Assembly (NCBI GenBank): GCA_964613745.1
Contig: CAZTJA010000006.1
Span: forward strand, 1 to 64,000
Direction of reading: 5' to 3'
DNA length: 64,000 bases
DNA from: CAZTJA01 sp964613745
GTDB taxonomy: Bacteria; Desulfobacterota; Desulfomonilia; Desulfomonilales; Desulfomonilaceae
A program made the translations under genes and the position numbers. The number at the start of each line of letters is the position of its first letter. Position 1 is the stretch's first letter. Positions 16,329-26,073 of this stretch are shown piece by piece. The notes below the pieces were generated by a model, which searched no databases, was not told where the DNA came from, and saw only the letters and a list, made by a program, of their open reading frames with translations.

Positions 16329-18302
16329 TTATATGCAAGCCTTTTCTTCAATGATTTCCAATTCGGCCTGCAATTCTTCCCATTTTTCTTCCATAGATTT
16401 GATTTCGGTTTCAACAATCGGCAATTCTTCAATCAGCGGAAGCAGCAGTTCTTTGTTCTCATAAGTTTTTGGATCGGCCATTAACGCCTGCAGGTGTTTT
16501 TTTCGTGTTTCCTTTTTTTCCAGCTCCGTTTCAATTTGTTTAATTTGCTTTTGTATGGGTGCCCTCAATTTTGAGAGGGTATGCCTCAATTCGGCTTCTT
16601 TTCTCTTCCGGTCCTTCTTGGATTCTTTTTTCGATTCATCTTCATCCGGGGTTTTGGGCGACGCTGTTTCCGTTATCTCGGGGTTTTCCAGTTCGGAATC
16701 AAGTTTTTTCTTGTATTGGTACTCTTCATAGTTCCCAAGATAGTATTCGGCTCTACCCGGTTCAATCTCCAGTATTCCCGTACATACGGAGTTCATGAGT
16801 CGTCTGTCGTGGGTGATGAGCACGAGTGTACCGGAAAATTTCTTCAACCCGGCTTCGAGTATCTCACAGGAGGGAATATCAAGATGGTTTGTAGGTTCGT
16901 CCATTAACAATAAGTTCGGGGGCGAAAGCAGAATCTTTGTCAGTGCAAGTCTACTCTTTTCTCCGCCGCTGAGCACTTTCACTTTCTTATAGACGTCGTC
17001 ACCGGAAAAGAGGAATGCACCAAGGAGGTTACGCACTTCCTGCTCCGTTAGTTTCGGACTTGCGGAGACCGCTTCTTCCAAGACGGTGCGATCCGATATG
17101 AGACTCTCGGATTGATGCTGGGCGAAATAGCCGACTTTTACCTGGTGCCCCAATTTTACCAGACCGGAATCAAACGGGATTATGCCCGCCATAATTTTCA
17201 TGAGAGTGGACTTTCCCGCTCCATTGGGTCCAACAAGCCCTATCCGATCACCCCGTTCAAGATTGATCGAAAATCCGTTATAAACGACCTTATCCCCGAA
17301 CCGCTTGACCAGATCCGCAATTTCAAGTGATCGTTTGCCCGAAGGAGGGGGCTGAGGAAAGCTGAATTTCAGGGTACGTTGCGTGGGCGGTGGTTCCACT
17401 AAATCCATTTTTTCGATCATTTTTACGCGACTTTGGACACGGCTGGCGGTGCGGGCTTTTACTCGGTTTTGGTCAATAAACTTTTGAATTCTCTTTATTT
17501 TATCCTGCTGATTTCTAAATGCGGCAAGCTGAACATCATCTTGCAATTGACGAGTATTTTCGTACTGGTCGAAATTACCGGTATAGACCGTGACCTTTCC
17601 ACGCCCAACCTCAACTATTTTACCGACTATCCGATTAAGGAAGGCACGATCATGAGATACGAGAACAATTGCCCCTTTAAAGTTCATGAGGTAGTCTTCG
17701 ACCCAAAGGAGACTTTCCAAATCCAAGTGGTTGGTCGGCTCGTCGAGCAGAAGCACGTCTGGTTCAGCAAGAAGAATCTTTGCAAGCGCCACACGCATTC
17801 TCCAGCCGCCCGAAAATTCGCTCCATCTTCGCTGAGAATCTTCCGGTTTAAAACCCAGGCCGTTCAGAACCTTGAGGGCTCTAGCTTCTAAAGTGTACCC
17901 GCCGAACCGTTCAAAGTCGTGCAGCAGAATCCCGTGTTCCTGAATAATCGTCTCGGTTTTCGGGTCATCGGGTGAAAGTCGGCTCATTTCATGTTCAACT
18001 TGTGCAAGCCGCTCCCTGACGAATTTGAGTTCAGGGGAGACGTTCATTACCTCTTCTAGGATCGGTCCGTCTCCTCCGTGGATCAATTCCTGATGCAATA
18101 CCCCCATTCGAATTCTTTTTTCGATGGAAACTTCGCCCTCGTCCGGGGAAATTGTCCCCTCCATCATACCGAGGATAGTGGATTTACCGGCCCCATTGGG
18201 ACCGATCATGCCTATACGATCTCCCCTATGAATGCTTAGGGAAGCATCCTGGAAAAGAGGTTTTCCGTTGTAAAATTTGGCTACATTGCTAATGAATATC
18301 AA
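16329..18302 (-). CDS. ABC-F family ATPase (Uup/YheS-like)
   Basis: The 657-residue protein has two ABC domains with no membrane part. Each has Walker A (GPNGAGKST), a signature (FSGGWRMRVALAK; LSGGEKSRLALTK) and Walker B (LLLDEPTNHLD; LLMDEPTNHLD). They are joined by the charged linker typical of ABC-F (about residues 240-320). A coiled-coil C-terminal domain of about 110 residues rich in Lys and Glu follows, as in Uup/YheS. ABC-F proteins act on ribosomes, relieving stalls or giving antibiotic protection. The start is TTG at 18302; no alternative lies nearer the first beta strand. Confidence 0.93.
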   Translation of the reverse strand: MIFISNVAKFYNGKPLFQDASLSIHRGDRIGMIGPNGAGKSTILGMMEGTISPDEGEVSIEKRIRMGVLHQELIHGGDGPILEEVMNVSPELKFVRERLAQVEHEMSRLSPDDPKTETIIQEHGILLHDFERFGGYTLEARALKVLNGLGFKPEDSQRRWSEFSGGWRMRVALAKILLAEPDVLLLDEPTNHLDLESLLWVEDYLMNFKGAIVLVSHDRAFLNRIVGKIVEVGRGKVTVYTGNFDQYENTRQLQDDVQLAAFRNQQDKIKRIQKFIDQNRVKARTASRVQSRVKMIEKMDLVEPPPTQRTLKFSFPQPPPSGKRSLEIADLVKRFGDKVVYNGFSINLERGDRIGLVGPNGAGKSTLMKIMAGIIPFDSGLVKLGHQVKVGYFAQHQSESLISDRTVLEEAVSASPKLTEQEVRNLLGAFLFSGDDVYKKVKVLSGGEKSRLALTKILLSPPNLLLMDEPTNHLDIPSCEILEAGLKKFSGTLVLITHDRRLMNSVCTGILEIEPGRAEYYLGNYEEYQYKKKLDSELENPEITETASPKTPDEDESKKESKKDRKRKEAELRHTLSKLRAPIQKQIKQIETELEKKETRKKHLQALMADPKTYENKELLLPLIEELPIVETEIKSMEEKWEELQAELEIIEEKACI

Positions 18303-18410
18303 GGGACTGCATCTCCGAAGGGTCTCCGTATTGCTGCACCACTGCTGGAATCTGTGCTATTATGTTGTGATTTTCAACATTTCCAAAGGTTCATAGAATA
18401 CTCACCAAAG

Positions 18411-19163
18411 ATGAAAACTTCAATCCCGTCAAAAATGAGACGGCTTGTTGGTAAAGCTATCGGGGATTTTCAATTGATTGAGGATGGAGACAGAATCTTA
18501 GTGGCCCTGTCCGGCGGCAAAGATTCTTGGTCTTTATTGTACCTATTGAATGAACTGAGGCTCAGGGCACCGGTTCAATACCACTTGACGGCAGTGACCG
18601 TGGATCCTGGTACGGGAGCATTTGATTTTGGGAGCGTATCCGAGCGTCTTGCAAAAGATGGTTTTGAATCAAGAATTATTCCCGGAAACATACTCCAAAT
18701 TATAAAATCCCATTTGAGCGTGGGAACAAGCCCATGCTCATTCTGTGCCCGTCTTAGACGAGGTGTCCTATACTCATTTGCGGCATCAGGCAATTGGAAC
18801 AAGATAGCCTTGGGACATCATCTTGATGATTTTATTGAAACCTTGCTTATGAACATGTTTTTCAACGGTTCACTCAAAGGTATGAGTCCAATTTTGCACG
18901 CTGACGACGGGAAGAACACGGTTATTCGACCGCTGGTTTATGTTCGGGAAGATTGGACGACTGAATTCGCTCGGTACCTCGGAGTTCCTATTGTGAACTG
19001 TGCTTGTCCGTTTCAAGGAGAAATTGAGTCCAAAAGGCACTATGTGAAGAAAAAAATTCATGAGTTGGAACAGGATATCCCCGATGTAAAGACCAATATT
19101 TTGTCTTCCATGGCGCGGGTCAGGCCCCGACATCTGCTTAGCATGAAAAATAAACCGTCGTGA
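18411..19163 (+). CDS. ttcA: TtcA-like tRNA 2-thiocytidine synthetase
   Basis: The protein (about 250 residues from the ATG at 18411) belongs to the PP-loop ATPase superfamily: ALSGGKDSWSLLYLL is the ATP-binding P-loop. The CSFCARLRRG pair and a later cysteine in CACPF fit the three cysteines that bind the [4Fe-4S] cluster of TtcA, which thiolates cytidine 32 of some tRNAs. The GHHLDDFIETLLMNMFF motif is also typical. An in-frame ATG at 18354 would add 19 residues lacking family similarity. Paralogous TtcA/TtuA families share these motifs, so the exact target is an inference. Confidence 0.85.
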   Translation: MKTSIPSKMRRLVGKAIGDFQLIEDGDRILVALSGGKDSWSLLYLLNELRLRAPVQYHLTAVTVDPGTGAFDFGSVSERLAKDGFESRIIPGNILQIIKSHLSVGTSPCSFCARLRRGVLYSFAASGNWNKIALGHHLDDFIETLLMNMFFNGSLKGMSPILHADDGKNTVIRPLVYVREDWTTEFARYLGVPIVNCACPFQGEIESKRHYVKKKIHELEQDIPDVKTNILSSMARVRPRHLLSMKNKPS

Positions 19164-19202
19164 TAATTTTCGATTGACGTATATAGAAAAGTGGAGGTCG
19201 TG

Positions 19203-19631
19203 ATGAAGGCATCCTTACTACCCGGCATTTCATACGAATTCTCTTACACTGTTCCCGATGAGAAGACGGTTCCCCATCTGTTGCCGGAATCACAAGAGTT
19301 TCGAGTGATGCCGAACGTTCTTGCAACCGGTTATCTGGTGGGCCTCATTGAATGGACATGTATCCAGGCCGTGAACCCCCATCTTGATTGGCCGGCTGAA
19401 CAAACGGTTGGAACCGGTGTAAATATAAGTCACAGCGCAGCTACCCCACCTGGAATGACCATTAAGATTAAGGTTGTTCTGGAGAAAGTGGATCGCAAAA
19501 AACTTACATTTTCAGTTGAGGCTTCTGATGAATTGGACGAAATCTCCTCAGGCATCCACGAGCGGTTTATCATAGATGCAGAGCGGTTTTCCCAGAAGTT
19601 GGCTAAGAAATCTTCCCTGTTCCATCCTTGA
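19203..19631 (+). CDS. Hotdog-fold thioesterase, fluoroacetyl-CoA thioesterase-like
   Basis: The 142-residue protein is a single hotdog domain: MPNVLATGYLVGLIEWTC is the central helix region, and the strand TVGTGVNISHSAATPPGMT is typical of the FlK-like thioesterase group (VG..v.i.H.aatp.G). Such enzymes hydrolyse small acyl-CoAs. The start at the ATG at 19203 is set by GGAGG 5 bases upstream; a GTG at 19191 sits on this site and is unlikely. It lies between ttcA and the riboflavin operon on the same strand. Confidence 0.82.
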   Translation: MKASLLPGISYEFSYTVPDEKTVPHLLPESQEFRVMPNVLATGYLVGLIEWTCIQAVNPHLDWPAEQTVGTGVNISHSAATPPGMTIKIKVVLEKVDRKKLTFSVEASDELDEISSGIHERFIIDAERFSQKLAKKSSLFHP

Positions 19632-19730
19632 CCGTTTCAGTGTAGGATTGCCGTCCTTTGAGAAATGTGTATACTAGGAAGGTTTAATAGTGATCGGTCT
19701 CGGATTGGTCTTTCGGAGAACTCTCATTAG

Positions 19731-20372
19731 ATGTTTACTGGAATAATAGAAGCACGTGGACTGATTAAGTCGCTGGAACCTATGAGTTCTTTTGTGAGAA
19801 TTCGTATTTCCACCGAGCTGGATATGTCGGATGTTCGGCCCGGCGACTCCATTGCGGTAAATGGGGCTTGCCTGACCGCCACGATTCTCAATCCCAAGGA
19901 AGCTGAGTTTGCTGCGGACGTGTCGCCGGAAACATTGAGAGTGACGACATTGGGTGAGCTTAGAAATGGCTCTCATGTCAATCTAGAAAAAGCTATGAGG
20001 TTAGATTCTCGATTGGGTGGACACTTAGTTGCCGGCCATGTAGATACAATAGCCAGAATTTCGGAAAAACGTTCAGTGGGAGAAGGATTTCTCATTGGCT
20101 TCGCAGTGGAATCTTCTCGGTATCTTGTGGAAAAAGGAAGTGTTGCAATAGATGGTGTTAGCTTGACGGTCAACAAAGTAATGGAAAATCGTTTCTGGGT
20201 AATGATAATCCCTCATACTGCCGGTCTGACCGGGTTGACCGAGAAAAATGTAAGTGATAGGGTTAACGTGGAATTCGACCTTATCGGAAAATATGTTGAA
20301 AAATTCGTATCATCCCGCACGGGCTCTGAGAGTATAACGGAAGAAACTCTGAAAAAACATGGTTTTATGTAA
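19731..20372 (+). CDS. ribE: Riboflavin synthase, alpha chain
   Basis: The 213-residue enzyme dismutates two 6,7-dimethyl-8-ribityllumazine molecules to riboflavin. The two lumazine-binding barrels are evident: MFTGIIEARG at the start, VNGACLTA in the first, then GGHLVAGHVD, and IDGVSLTVN with VNVEFDLIGKYVEK in the second. It is the first gene of ribE-ribBA-ribH-nusB. No FMN riboswitch was recognised in the 99 bases upstream, and no ribD is in the window. Confidence 0.95.
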   Translation: MFTGIIEARGLIKSLEPMSSFVRIRISTELDMSDVRPGDSIAVNGACLTATILNPKEAEFAADVSPETLRVTTLGELRNGSHVNLEKAMRLDSRLGGHLVAGHVDTIARISEKRSVGEGFLIGFAVESSRYLVEKGSVAIDGVSLTVNKVMENRFWVMIIPHTAGLTGLTEKNVSDRVNVEFDLIGKYVEKFVSSRTGSESITEETLKKHGFM

Positions 20373-20386
20373 GGAGGATGCCTGAA

Positions 20387-21598
20387 ATGGGCGTGCTTGT
20401 CGGTATCGAGGAAGCTTTAGAGGAAATTAAAAAAGGTCATATGATCATTTTGGTTGATGATGAGGACCGCGAAAATGAAGGTGATCTGTTCATGGCCGCT
20501 GAGAAAGTCACCCCTGAGCACATCAATTTTATGACGAAGTATGGTCGCGGGCTTTTATGTTTATCTTTAACTCCTGAAATTATACAGCGGCTGAAGCTTC
20601 CAATGATGGTGAGCAACAATAAATCTCCTTTCGGAACGGCTTTTACCGTATCCATAGAAGCCGCAAAGGGTGTGACGACGGGAATATCGGCTCACGATAG
20701 AGCCGTCACAATTCTCACGGCCATTGATGAGAATGCTACTTCGCAGGACATCATATCCCCAGGGCATGTATTTCCTCTTCGCGCCAGAGGCGGCGGTGTG
20801 CTCGTAAGAGCCGGACAGACGGAGGGCAGCGTCGATCTAGCCAGATTGGCCGGATTTACCCCTGCCGGTGTTATTTGCGAAGTGATGAATGATGACGGGA
20901 CTATGGCACGCATGCCTGAGCTGATCGAAATGGCCGAGCAGCACGATCTGAAAATCTGCACAATTAAAGATCTCATTCAGTATCGAATGAAAACGGAGAG
21001 ACTCGTGCGCAGAGGTGCCGAGACGGTTCTCCCGACCGAATTCGGCGGCGATTTTCGACTGATCGTTTACGAGAACGATGTAGACAAACACAATCATGTC
21101 GCCTTGCTGAAGGGCGAAGTTGATCCAAATGAGCCTATACTGGTAAGAGTTCACAGCGAATGCCTCACGGGAGATGTGTTCGGGTCCAAGCGCTGCGATT
21201 GCGGTATCCAACTCGAGAAAGCCATGCGTATGGTCGAAGAGGAGGGAAAAGGAATCATCCTTTACATGCAGCAGGAGGGTCGAGGAATCGGACTGCTCAA
21301 TAAGATTAAGGCGTACGCTCTTCAGGATCAGGGCTGTGATACCGTTGAAGCCAATTTGCGTTTGGGCTTCAAACCCGACCTCAGGGATTACGGATTGGGT
21401 GCTCAAATGCTTGCGGATCTGGGTGTTCGGAAGATGAAACTCATGACGAACAATCCCACAAAAATCGTTGGGTTGGAAGGTTATGGATTGGAAGTTGTAG
21501 AACAGATCCCAATAGTAGTCGAACCCTGCGCGACCAATCTGAGATACATGAAGACCAAGAAAGAAAAAATGGGTCATCTTTATGATCTGAAATCTTAG
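20387..21598 (+). CDS. ribBA: Bifunctional DHBP synthase / GTP cyclohydrolase II
   Basis: The protein of about 403 residues fuses both entry enzymes of riboflavin synthesis. The N-terminal RibB domain has DDEDRENEGDLF and the HVFPLRARGGGVLVRAGQTE site. The C-terminal RibA domain has the zinc cysteines in HSECLTGDVFGSKRCDCG and YMQQEGRGIGLLNKIKAY. The start at the ATG at 20387 has GGAGG 9 bases upstream; an ATG at 20378 touches that site directly and is unlikely. Both domains look intact. Confidence 0.96.
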   Translation: MGVLVGIEEALEEIKKGHMIILVDDEDRENEGDLFMAAEKVTPEHINFMTKYGRGLLCLSLTPEIIQRLKLPMMVSNNKSPFGTAFTVSIEAAKGVTTGISAHDRAVTILTAIDENATSQDIISPGHVFPLRARGGGVLVRAGQTEGSVDLARLAGFTPAGVICEVMNDDGTMARMPELIEMAEQHDLKICTIKDLIQYRMKTERLVRRGAETVLPTEFGGDFRLIVYENDVDKHNHVALLKGEVDPNEPILVRVHSECLTGDVFGSKRCDCGIQLEKAMRMVEEEGKGIILYMQQEGRGIGLLNKIKAYALQDQGCDTVEANLRLGFKPDLRDYGLGAQMLADLGVRKMKLMTNNPTKIVGLEGYGLEVVEQIPIVVEPCATNLRYMKTKKEKMGHLYDLKS

Positions 21599-21612
21599 AT
21601 CACGGAGGGTTG

Positions 21613-22077
21613 ATGACTAAGATTATAGAAGGTATGTTGAATGCTACCGGTTTAAAGACCGCTCTCGTTGCAAGTCGATGGAATGATTTTATTGTTTCCC
21701 GTCTTATTTCCGGTGCCGAGGACGCGCTAATAAGGCATGGTGCCGCCGGAGAAGATATTACAGTCGTGAGGGTTCCCGGAGCCTTCGAAATACCTCAGGT
21801 GGTTGCAGCGGTTGTAAACTCCGGTAAATATGACATGGTCATAGCGCTCGGTGCCGTAATACGTGGCTCAACTCCGCATTTTGATTATATCGCCTCCGAA
21901 GTTGCGAAAGGTGTTGCTCAAACTGCTCTGAATACTAAGACTTCCGTCAGCTTTGGAGTACTCACAACGGATACGATTGAGCAAGCAATTGAAAGAGCCG
22001 GTTCCAAAGCTGGTAACAAGGGTGCTGAAGCTGCAATGTCAGCAATCGAAATGGCGAATTTACTGAAACAATTGTGA
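21613..22077 (+). CDS. ribH: 6,7-dimethyl-8-ribityllumazine synthase
   Basis: The 154-residue enzyme condenses the RibA- and RibB-derived precursors to lumazine. Typical features are VASRWNDFIVSRLISGA, RVPGAFEIP, ALGAVIRGSTPHFDYIASEVAKG (with the catalytic His) and SFGVLTTDTIEQAIERAGSKAGNKGAEAA. The ATG at 21613 has GGAGG 5 bases upstream. It is likely to assemble as a pentamer or 60-mer shell. nusB follows after 28 bases. Confidence 0.96.
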   Translation: MTKIIEGMLNATGLKTALVASRWNDFIVSRLISGAEDALIRHGAAGEDITVVRVPGAFEIPQVVAAVVNSGKYDMVIALGAVIRGSTPHFDYIASEVAKGVAQTALNTKTSVSFGVLTTDTIEQAIERAGSKAGNKGAEAAMSAIEMANLLKQL

Positions 22078-22105
22078 TCAATCGATTCCTTGGCAGATGT
22101 GAATA

Positions 22106-22582
22106 GTGCCGTCAAGACGAAGAACCCGAGAATTCGTCCTTCAGGTTCTGTTTGCCGCGGATGCGTGCAAGCAGAACCCGCATAATTTATTCGAATTTCT
22201 GGAGTCACACTTCGCTTCGGATCAGGAAGAAGTTCTTCAACTGCATCGTGTCATGAAGGATTTCGCCCGTGATTTGGTGCGGACCGTTTCGACCGATCTC
22301 GAAACAATCGATCAGAGTATTTCGAAACTCTCTCACAATTGGAAGTTGCATCGCCTAAACAGAGTGGATCGTAATATTCTCCGACTTGCGATCGCGGAGA
22401 TCATCAATTTCCCAAATGTTCCGGCGACGGTAATACTCAACGAAGCCATTGAATTGGCAAAAAAATATGGAACCGAGAACTCACCTGCCTTTGTAAACGG
22501 CATTCTGGACCGCATTCATCTTCTTCAGCCTCGACCTACTACCGCTTCCGAAATGTTGGAACTTATTTCCAAGCTTGATTAA
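22106..22582 (+). CDS. nusB: Transcription antitermination factor NusB
   Basis: The 158-residue helical RNA-binding protein joins NusE (S10) at boxA sites in rRNA transcripts. The family signature PSRRRTREFVLQVLFAAD is at the start, with NRVDRNILRLAIAEI and ILNEAIELAKKYGTENSPAFVNGILD further on. The start is GTG at 22106. Linkage of nusB to ribH is common in proteobacteria. Confidence 0.96.
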   Translation: MPSRRRTREFVLQVLFAADACKQNPHNLFEFLESHFASDQEEVLQLHRVMKDFARDLVRTVSTDLETIDQSISKLSHNWKLHRLNRVDRNILRLAIAEIINFPNVPATVILNEAIELAKKYGTENSPAFVNGILDRIHLLQPRPTTASEMLELISKLD

Positions 22583-22632
22583 ATTTATTTAAAACGTTAA
22601 AATTATATCAGGAATGAGTCCAGAGGTTTACG

Positions 22633-24039
22633 ATGACCTTAGCACGAGTTTTGGTGTTCATTTTCGTATTAGCTTTAGTGCCGGCTTTGAGTGCGGCCGA
22701 TGCCGAAACCAACTCGACTGACGACAGCCCCAAAACCGGGAGAATCGGAAATACAGGGTATGTTGTTCCCATTCCGGAAATTAAGATCCGAAGTATTGTA
22801 GGCGAGACAAAACCGCCGGAAGATCGAAACGATAAATCAGAATCCCAACCTTCCCCTCACGTTCAAGATTCTCAGCCGCTTAAACCTCAAATGGTTGGCC
22901 CGAGAAAACAAGCTCCTGCTAAACCCATCGAGCCTTCTCAGCCTGCGGTTCAGGAAAAAACCGAAGCCGGTGATCAACGGGAAGCCGGGTCCCCTCACCC
23001 GGTCCGGACAGGAATCCATAAAGAAGAATTTAAAAGCGAATCTGAGCCCCCAAAAGAACCGAAGGCTAAGAAGGAATCCGAAGATCGCGCTGAACTCCCT
23101 TGGAGACCCCCGATAGCTCCGGAACTTATGGGTGATCCGCCGGTGCCCCCAAAGGAAATATTCAAGAAAAAAGCAGTCTCCATTCCGACTATATTGGAAT
23201 CAAAGGCATCTCCTAAAGCGGGAACGCCAAAGATCGAAAAGGATTCTTTTCGGGAACTGCAGGTCACTCCGGAACAGTTGCCCGTTGCATCTAGAAATGA
23301 ACCTGAAAGATCACCGGATCCCGTCGTGAGCAATGAAACAGTTCAAACCAAGTCACACACGAACGTGGCCTCTCAGCCCGAGATAGCTCGACCTGAAATG
23401 AGTGAACCGTCCCCGGAACCGGGATTCCGACCAATGCAGGCTCCAACGGAGCCCCCTACCGAAAAAATGGTCGATAAGCAGCCTGCCCAATCCGATGACG
23501 ATGATAAACAGCAGGAACCCATTATATCCAGCAATCCACCAGAACCCGAACCCAAGCCGGACAAAGTTCCGGAAACTGCAACCCGACATGCATCTCTCAT
23601 TCCCACCCCCTTGGACTTGGATGCAAGAACCAGCCGAGCCGCCCGGGATTATTTGCGAGAGACAGCACCTATTTTGGAGGAATTATCCATTCTAATGACG
23701 AGGGTTCCCGTTCTTCCGATTGCCGACTATGATCCATCCGACCAGAATGCTGCGTTGTTTCCAAAGGAGGCTTACCTCAAATTGGATGCAATTAAGCGTG
23801 AATTACAAATTCTAGATTCGAAGACTTTTTCTATTATTCCACCGGCAAAATACACGGTATTCCATGGTTTGATTCGCGAATCGATCACCGCTACATATCA
23901 AGCCTGCGATTCAATAATCAGTTTTTTTAACGAAAGGACTCCAAGTAATTACCAAACAATAATGGATCACCTACAGAAAGCTCGTGATCTCATAAAGCAA
24001 ACACGTACAGCCGGACCCGCAGTTGCATCAATTCATTGA
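22633..24039 (+). CDS. Secreted proline-rich protein of unknown function
   Basis: The 468-residue protein begins with a signal peptide (MTLARVLVFIFVLALVPALSA). Residues about 25-330 are low complexity, rich in Pro, Glu, Lys and Ser, and probably extended. The last 130 residues look folded and helical (AARDYLRETAPILEELSILM, then YLKLDAIKRELQILD) and are the likely functional part. Long Pro/Glu/Lys linkers often span the periplasm, as in TonB, but no TonB C-terminal motif is seen. It lies 50 bases after nusB and may be in the same transcript. I do not recognise the family. Confidence 0.7.
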   Translation: MTLARVLVFIFVLALVPALSAADAETNSTDDSPKTGRIGNTGYVVPIPEIKIRSIVGETKPPEDRNDKSESQPSPHVQDSQPLKPQMVGPRKQAPAKPIEPSQPAVQEKTEAGDQREAGSPHPVRTGIHKEEFKSESEPPKEPKAKKESEDRAELPWRPPIAPELMGDPPVPPKEIFKKKAVSIPTILESKASPKAGTPKIEKDSFRELQVTPEQLPVASRNEPERSPDPVVSNETVQTKSHTNVASQPEIARPEMSEPSPEPGFRPMQAPTEPPTEKMVDKQPAQSDDDDKQQEPIISSNPPEPEPKPDKVPETATRHASLIPTPLDLDARTSRAARDYLRETAPILEELSILMTRVPVLPIADYDPSDQNAALFPKEAYLKLDAIKRELQILDSKTFSIIPPAKYTVFHGLIRESITATYQACDSIISFFNERTPSNYQTIMDHLQKARDLIKQTRTAGPAVASIH

Positions 24040-24206
24040 TCCCGGTGCAAACAATTCCATCTATCTTACTTCAAATATGTTGATCATCTTCCGCGATTAG
24101 CATACAATGCGCTTACTAAGCCGCTTCCCCCCTGGCTGCAAATCATTCATTTATAATTATAAAACTGCAGAGGGTATCACCATGCAGCTAATTGTGCTCG
24201 GTGCAT

Positions 24207-25640
24207 ATGTCTAAAAAAGACGCCCGGATCCTGATTGTTGACGATGAAAAACAGATTTGTGACATCCTCTACAGGCGGGTTTTGTCCGGAGGCTACCAAC
24301 CACTGGTCGCCCATGATGGGTCTACCGCCCTGGAAATGATAAAATTAGGGATTCCGGATCTCGTGCTCCTAGACGTGGCTATGCCCGGCATGAGCGGCAT
24401 GGATGTGTTGGAAAAAGCAAAAAAGATGGATCCGGATCTGCCGATACTAATGATCACGGCATGGAGCGGAATTGATGGAGCAGTCCAGGCAATTAAGCTC
24501 GGGGCCTACGACTACTTGTCGAAACCAATAAAGAAAGATGATCTCCTGCGGAAAATAGCCGAAGCGCTTGATCTAACCGGTAAGAAGCTAAGGCCGTCGA
24601 GAACCAACCTCACAAAAAACAGAAAAAATGTTTTAAACCAGTTGCGCGAATTAATGGGACCCAGCGACGTAGTCTCGAGGATTGTCGATGAAGTGGCGAT
24701 GGTCGCGCCATCCGATTTCGCGGTCATTATTCAGGGAGATACCGGGACAGGCAAAGAACTCGTTGCTCGCGCCATCCACAATTCGAGTCACAGATCAGCA
24801 CATCCGATGGTCCCGGTTGATTGCGGAGCTATCCCTGAGCCACTTTTCGAGAGTGAGTTGTTCGGTCACGAAAAAGGTGCGTTTACGGGGGCAATATCGG
24901 CAAAACAGGGAAAATTCGAGATGGCCGAGGGCGGCACCCTATTTTTGGACGAAATCTCAAATATGCCCCTTGGATCTCAGATTAAAATGTTACGGGCAAT
25001 ACAAGAAAAAAGTTTCTTCCGTGTAGGTGGCACTAAGCCGGTCAAAGTTGACGTGCGATTTATAGTGGCTACAAACGACAATCTCAACATTTCAGTTAAG
25101 AAGAGTAAATTTTCAAGAGATCTTTTCTACCGATTGGGAGAGTTTTCGATACACATTCCGCCGCTTTCGACACGTCGTGAAGACATTATTTATATTGCCG
25201 AAAAGATTATCGCCACGACAAATGAAGAGCTTGGAAAGACGGTTATTGGAATAAGCGATTCAGCGAAAACCCTCTTGCTGAACCACCTTTGGCCCGGCAA
25301 TGTCCGTCAGCTACGATCGGTGATAAGACGTGCCGTTCTTGCAGCCGATGATCGGATACTGCCGCAGCACATTATTTTTCAGGAAGAAGTCCCAGGTAAT
25401 GATTCGTCTCCAATAGAGACCAATGGTGATCATCCTGATGGATTGTCTCTGAGAGAAATTGTTCGACGAAACACAATGTATCTGGAGCGTAAGATAATTA
25501 TTGAGACACTCAAGAAAACTGCCGGGAACAAGGCGAAGGCGGCCAGAATTCTTCAAATTGATTACACCACGATTCACGCAAAAATAAAGCAGTACGGAAT
25601 TTCAAGCGACTTAGCTTACCTGAACGATGGCGACGAATAG
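24207..25640 (+). CDS. NtrC-family sigma-54-dependent response regulator
   Basis: This is a three-part activator. A receiver domain (about residues 8-120) has DDE acidic residues, the phospho-acceptor aspartate in LVLLDVAMPG and a conserved lysine in YLSKPIKKDD. An AAA+ domain has Walker A GDTGTGKE and the GAFTGA loop that contacts sigma-54. A C-terminal Fis-type helix-turn-helix (GNKAKAARILQIDYTTIH) closes it. The start at the ATG at 24207 is chosen for domain fit; a GTG at 24192 is also in frame. No kinase gene is adjacent. rpoN at 60316-61746 would supply its sigma factor. Confidence 0.93.
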   Translation: MSKKDARILIVDDEKQICDILYRRVLSGGYQPLVAHDGSTALEMIKLGIPDLVLLDVAMPGMSGMDVLEKAKKMDPDLPILMITAWSGIDGAVQAIKLGAYDYLSKPIKKDDLLRKIAEALDLTGKKLRPSRTNLTKNRKNVLNQLRELMGPSDVVSRIVDEVAMVAPSDFAVIIQGDTGTGKELVARAIHNSSHRSAHPMVPVDCGAIPEPLFESELFGHEKGAFTGAISAKQGKFEMAEGGTLFLDEISNMPLGSQIKMLRAIQEKSFFRVGGTKPVKVDVRFIVATNDNLNISVKKSKFSRDLFYRLGEFSIHIPPLSTRREDIIYIAEKIIATTNEELGKTVIGISDSAKTLLLNHLWPGNVRQLRSVIRRAVLAADDRILPQHIIFQEEVPGNDSSPIETNGDHPDGLSLREIVRRNTMYLERKIIIETLKKTAGNKAKAARILQIDYTTIHAKIKQYGISSDLAYLNDGDE

Positions 25641-25819
25641 CATGTCTATGCTATAACACCTCCCATTTCGCTCACTCGGCTATCAGGACAGTAGATCATC
25701 GCTATAGATTCGGGAGATGAATGGACATCTCGGAATTACTCGGATTGAATGCCGAAGGCTAAAACACTACAATATATTTGTAGAAGGTCCTCTTTGGCTT
25801 ATTTATTTTACGGTTCAGC

Positions 25820-26059
25820 ATGACTAATCGCATGAACATACGGGAATTCGTCGATGATCTACGTGCCGGTCTATCCGACCGGGAACTCATGAACAAGTAC
25901 GATCTTGATTTAGCGGAGTTGGAAAAAGTTTTCCAAACATTGATCGATGCCGATTTCATAACAATTTTAGAACTCCATGAACGTGCTCGCATTACTGAGA
26001 GTGCCTTTTTCCGAGCCTTTGCCGAAGTTGAAAAGGCTATGGACGATGAGAAGGATTAA
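25820..26059 (+). CDS. Small helical protein made of one copy of a recurring module
   Basis: The 79-residue protein is almost entirely one module with the pattern DLRAGLSDRELMNKYDL, then LEKVFQTLIDADFITILEL, then a Ser/Thr-rich turn and a final helix. The same pattern occurs at 32934-33326 (twice) and at the start of the ankyrin protein at 49973-51499. It looks like a small winged-helix or HTH-like unit, but I know no name for it. It lies 14 bases before the pentapeptide-repeat gene and is probably cotranscribed with it. Function unknown. Confidence 0.72.
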   Translation: MTNRMNIREFVDDLRAGLSDRELMNKYDLDLAELEKVFQTLIDADFITILELHERARITESAFFRAFAEVEKAMDDEKD

Positions 26060-26073
26060 GTAGGAGTTACCCA

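Noticed and set aside
19632..19730. Possible FMN riboswitch before ribE
   Set aside because: The gap is only 99 bases and lacks the conserved RFN helices.
20837..21577. 246-codon open frame opposite ribBA
   Set aside because: It is a shadow of a highly conserved gene and has no recognisable domain.
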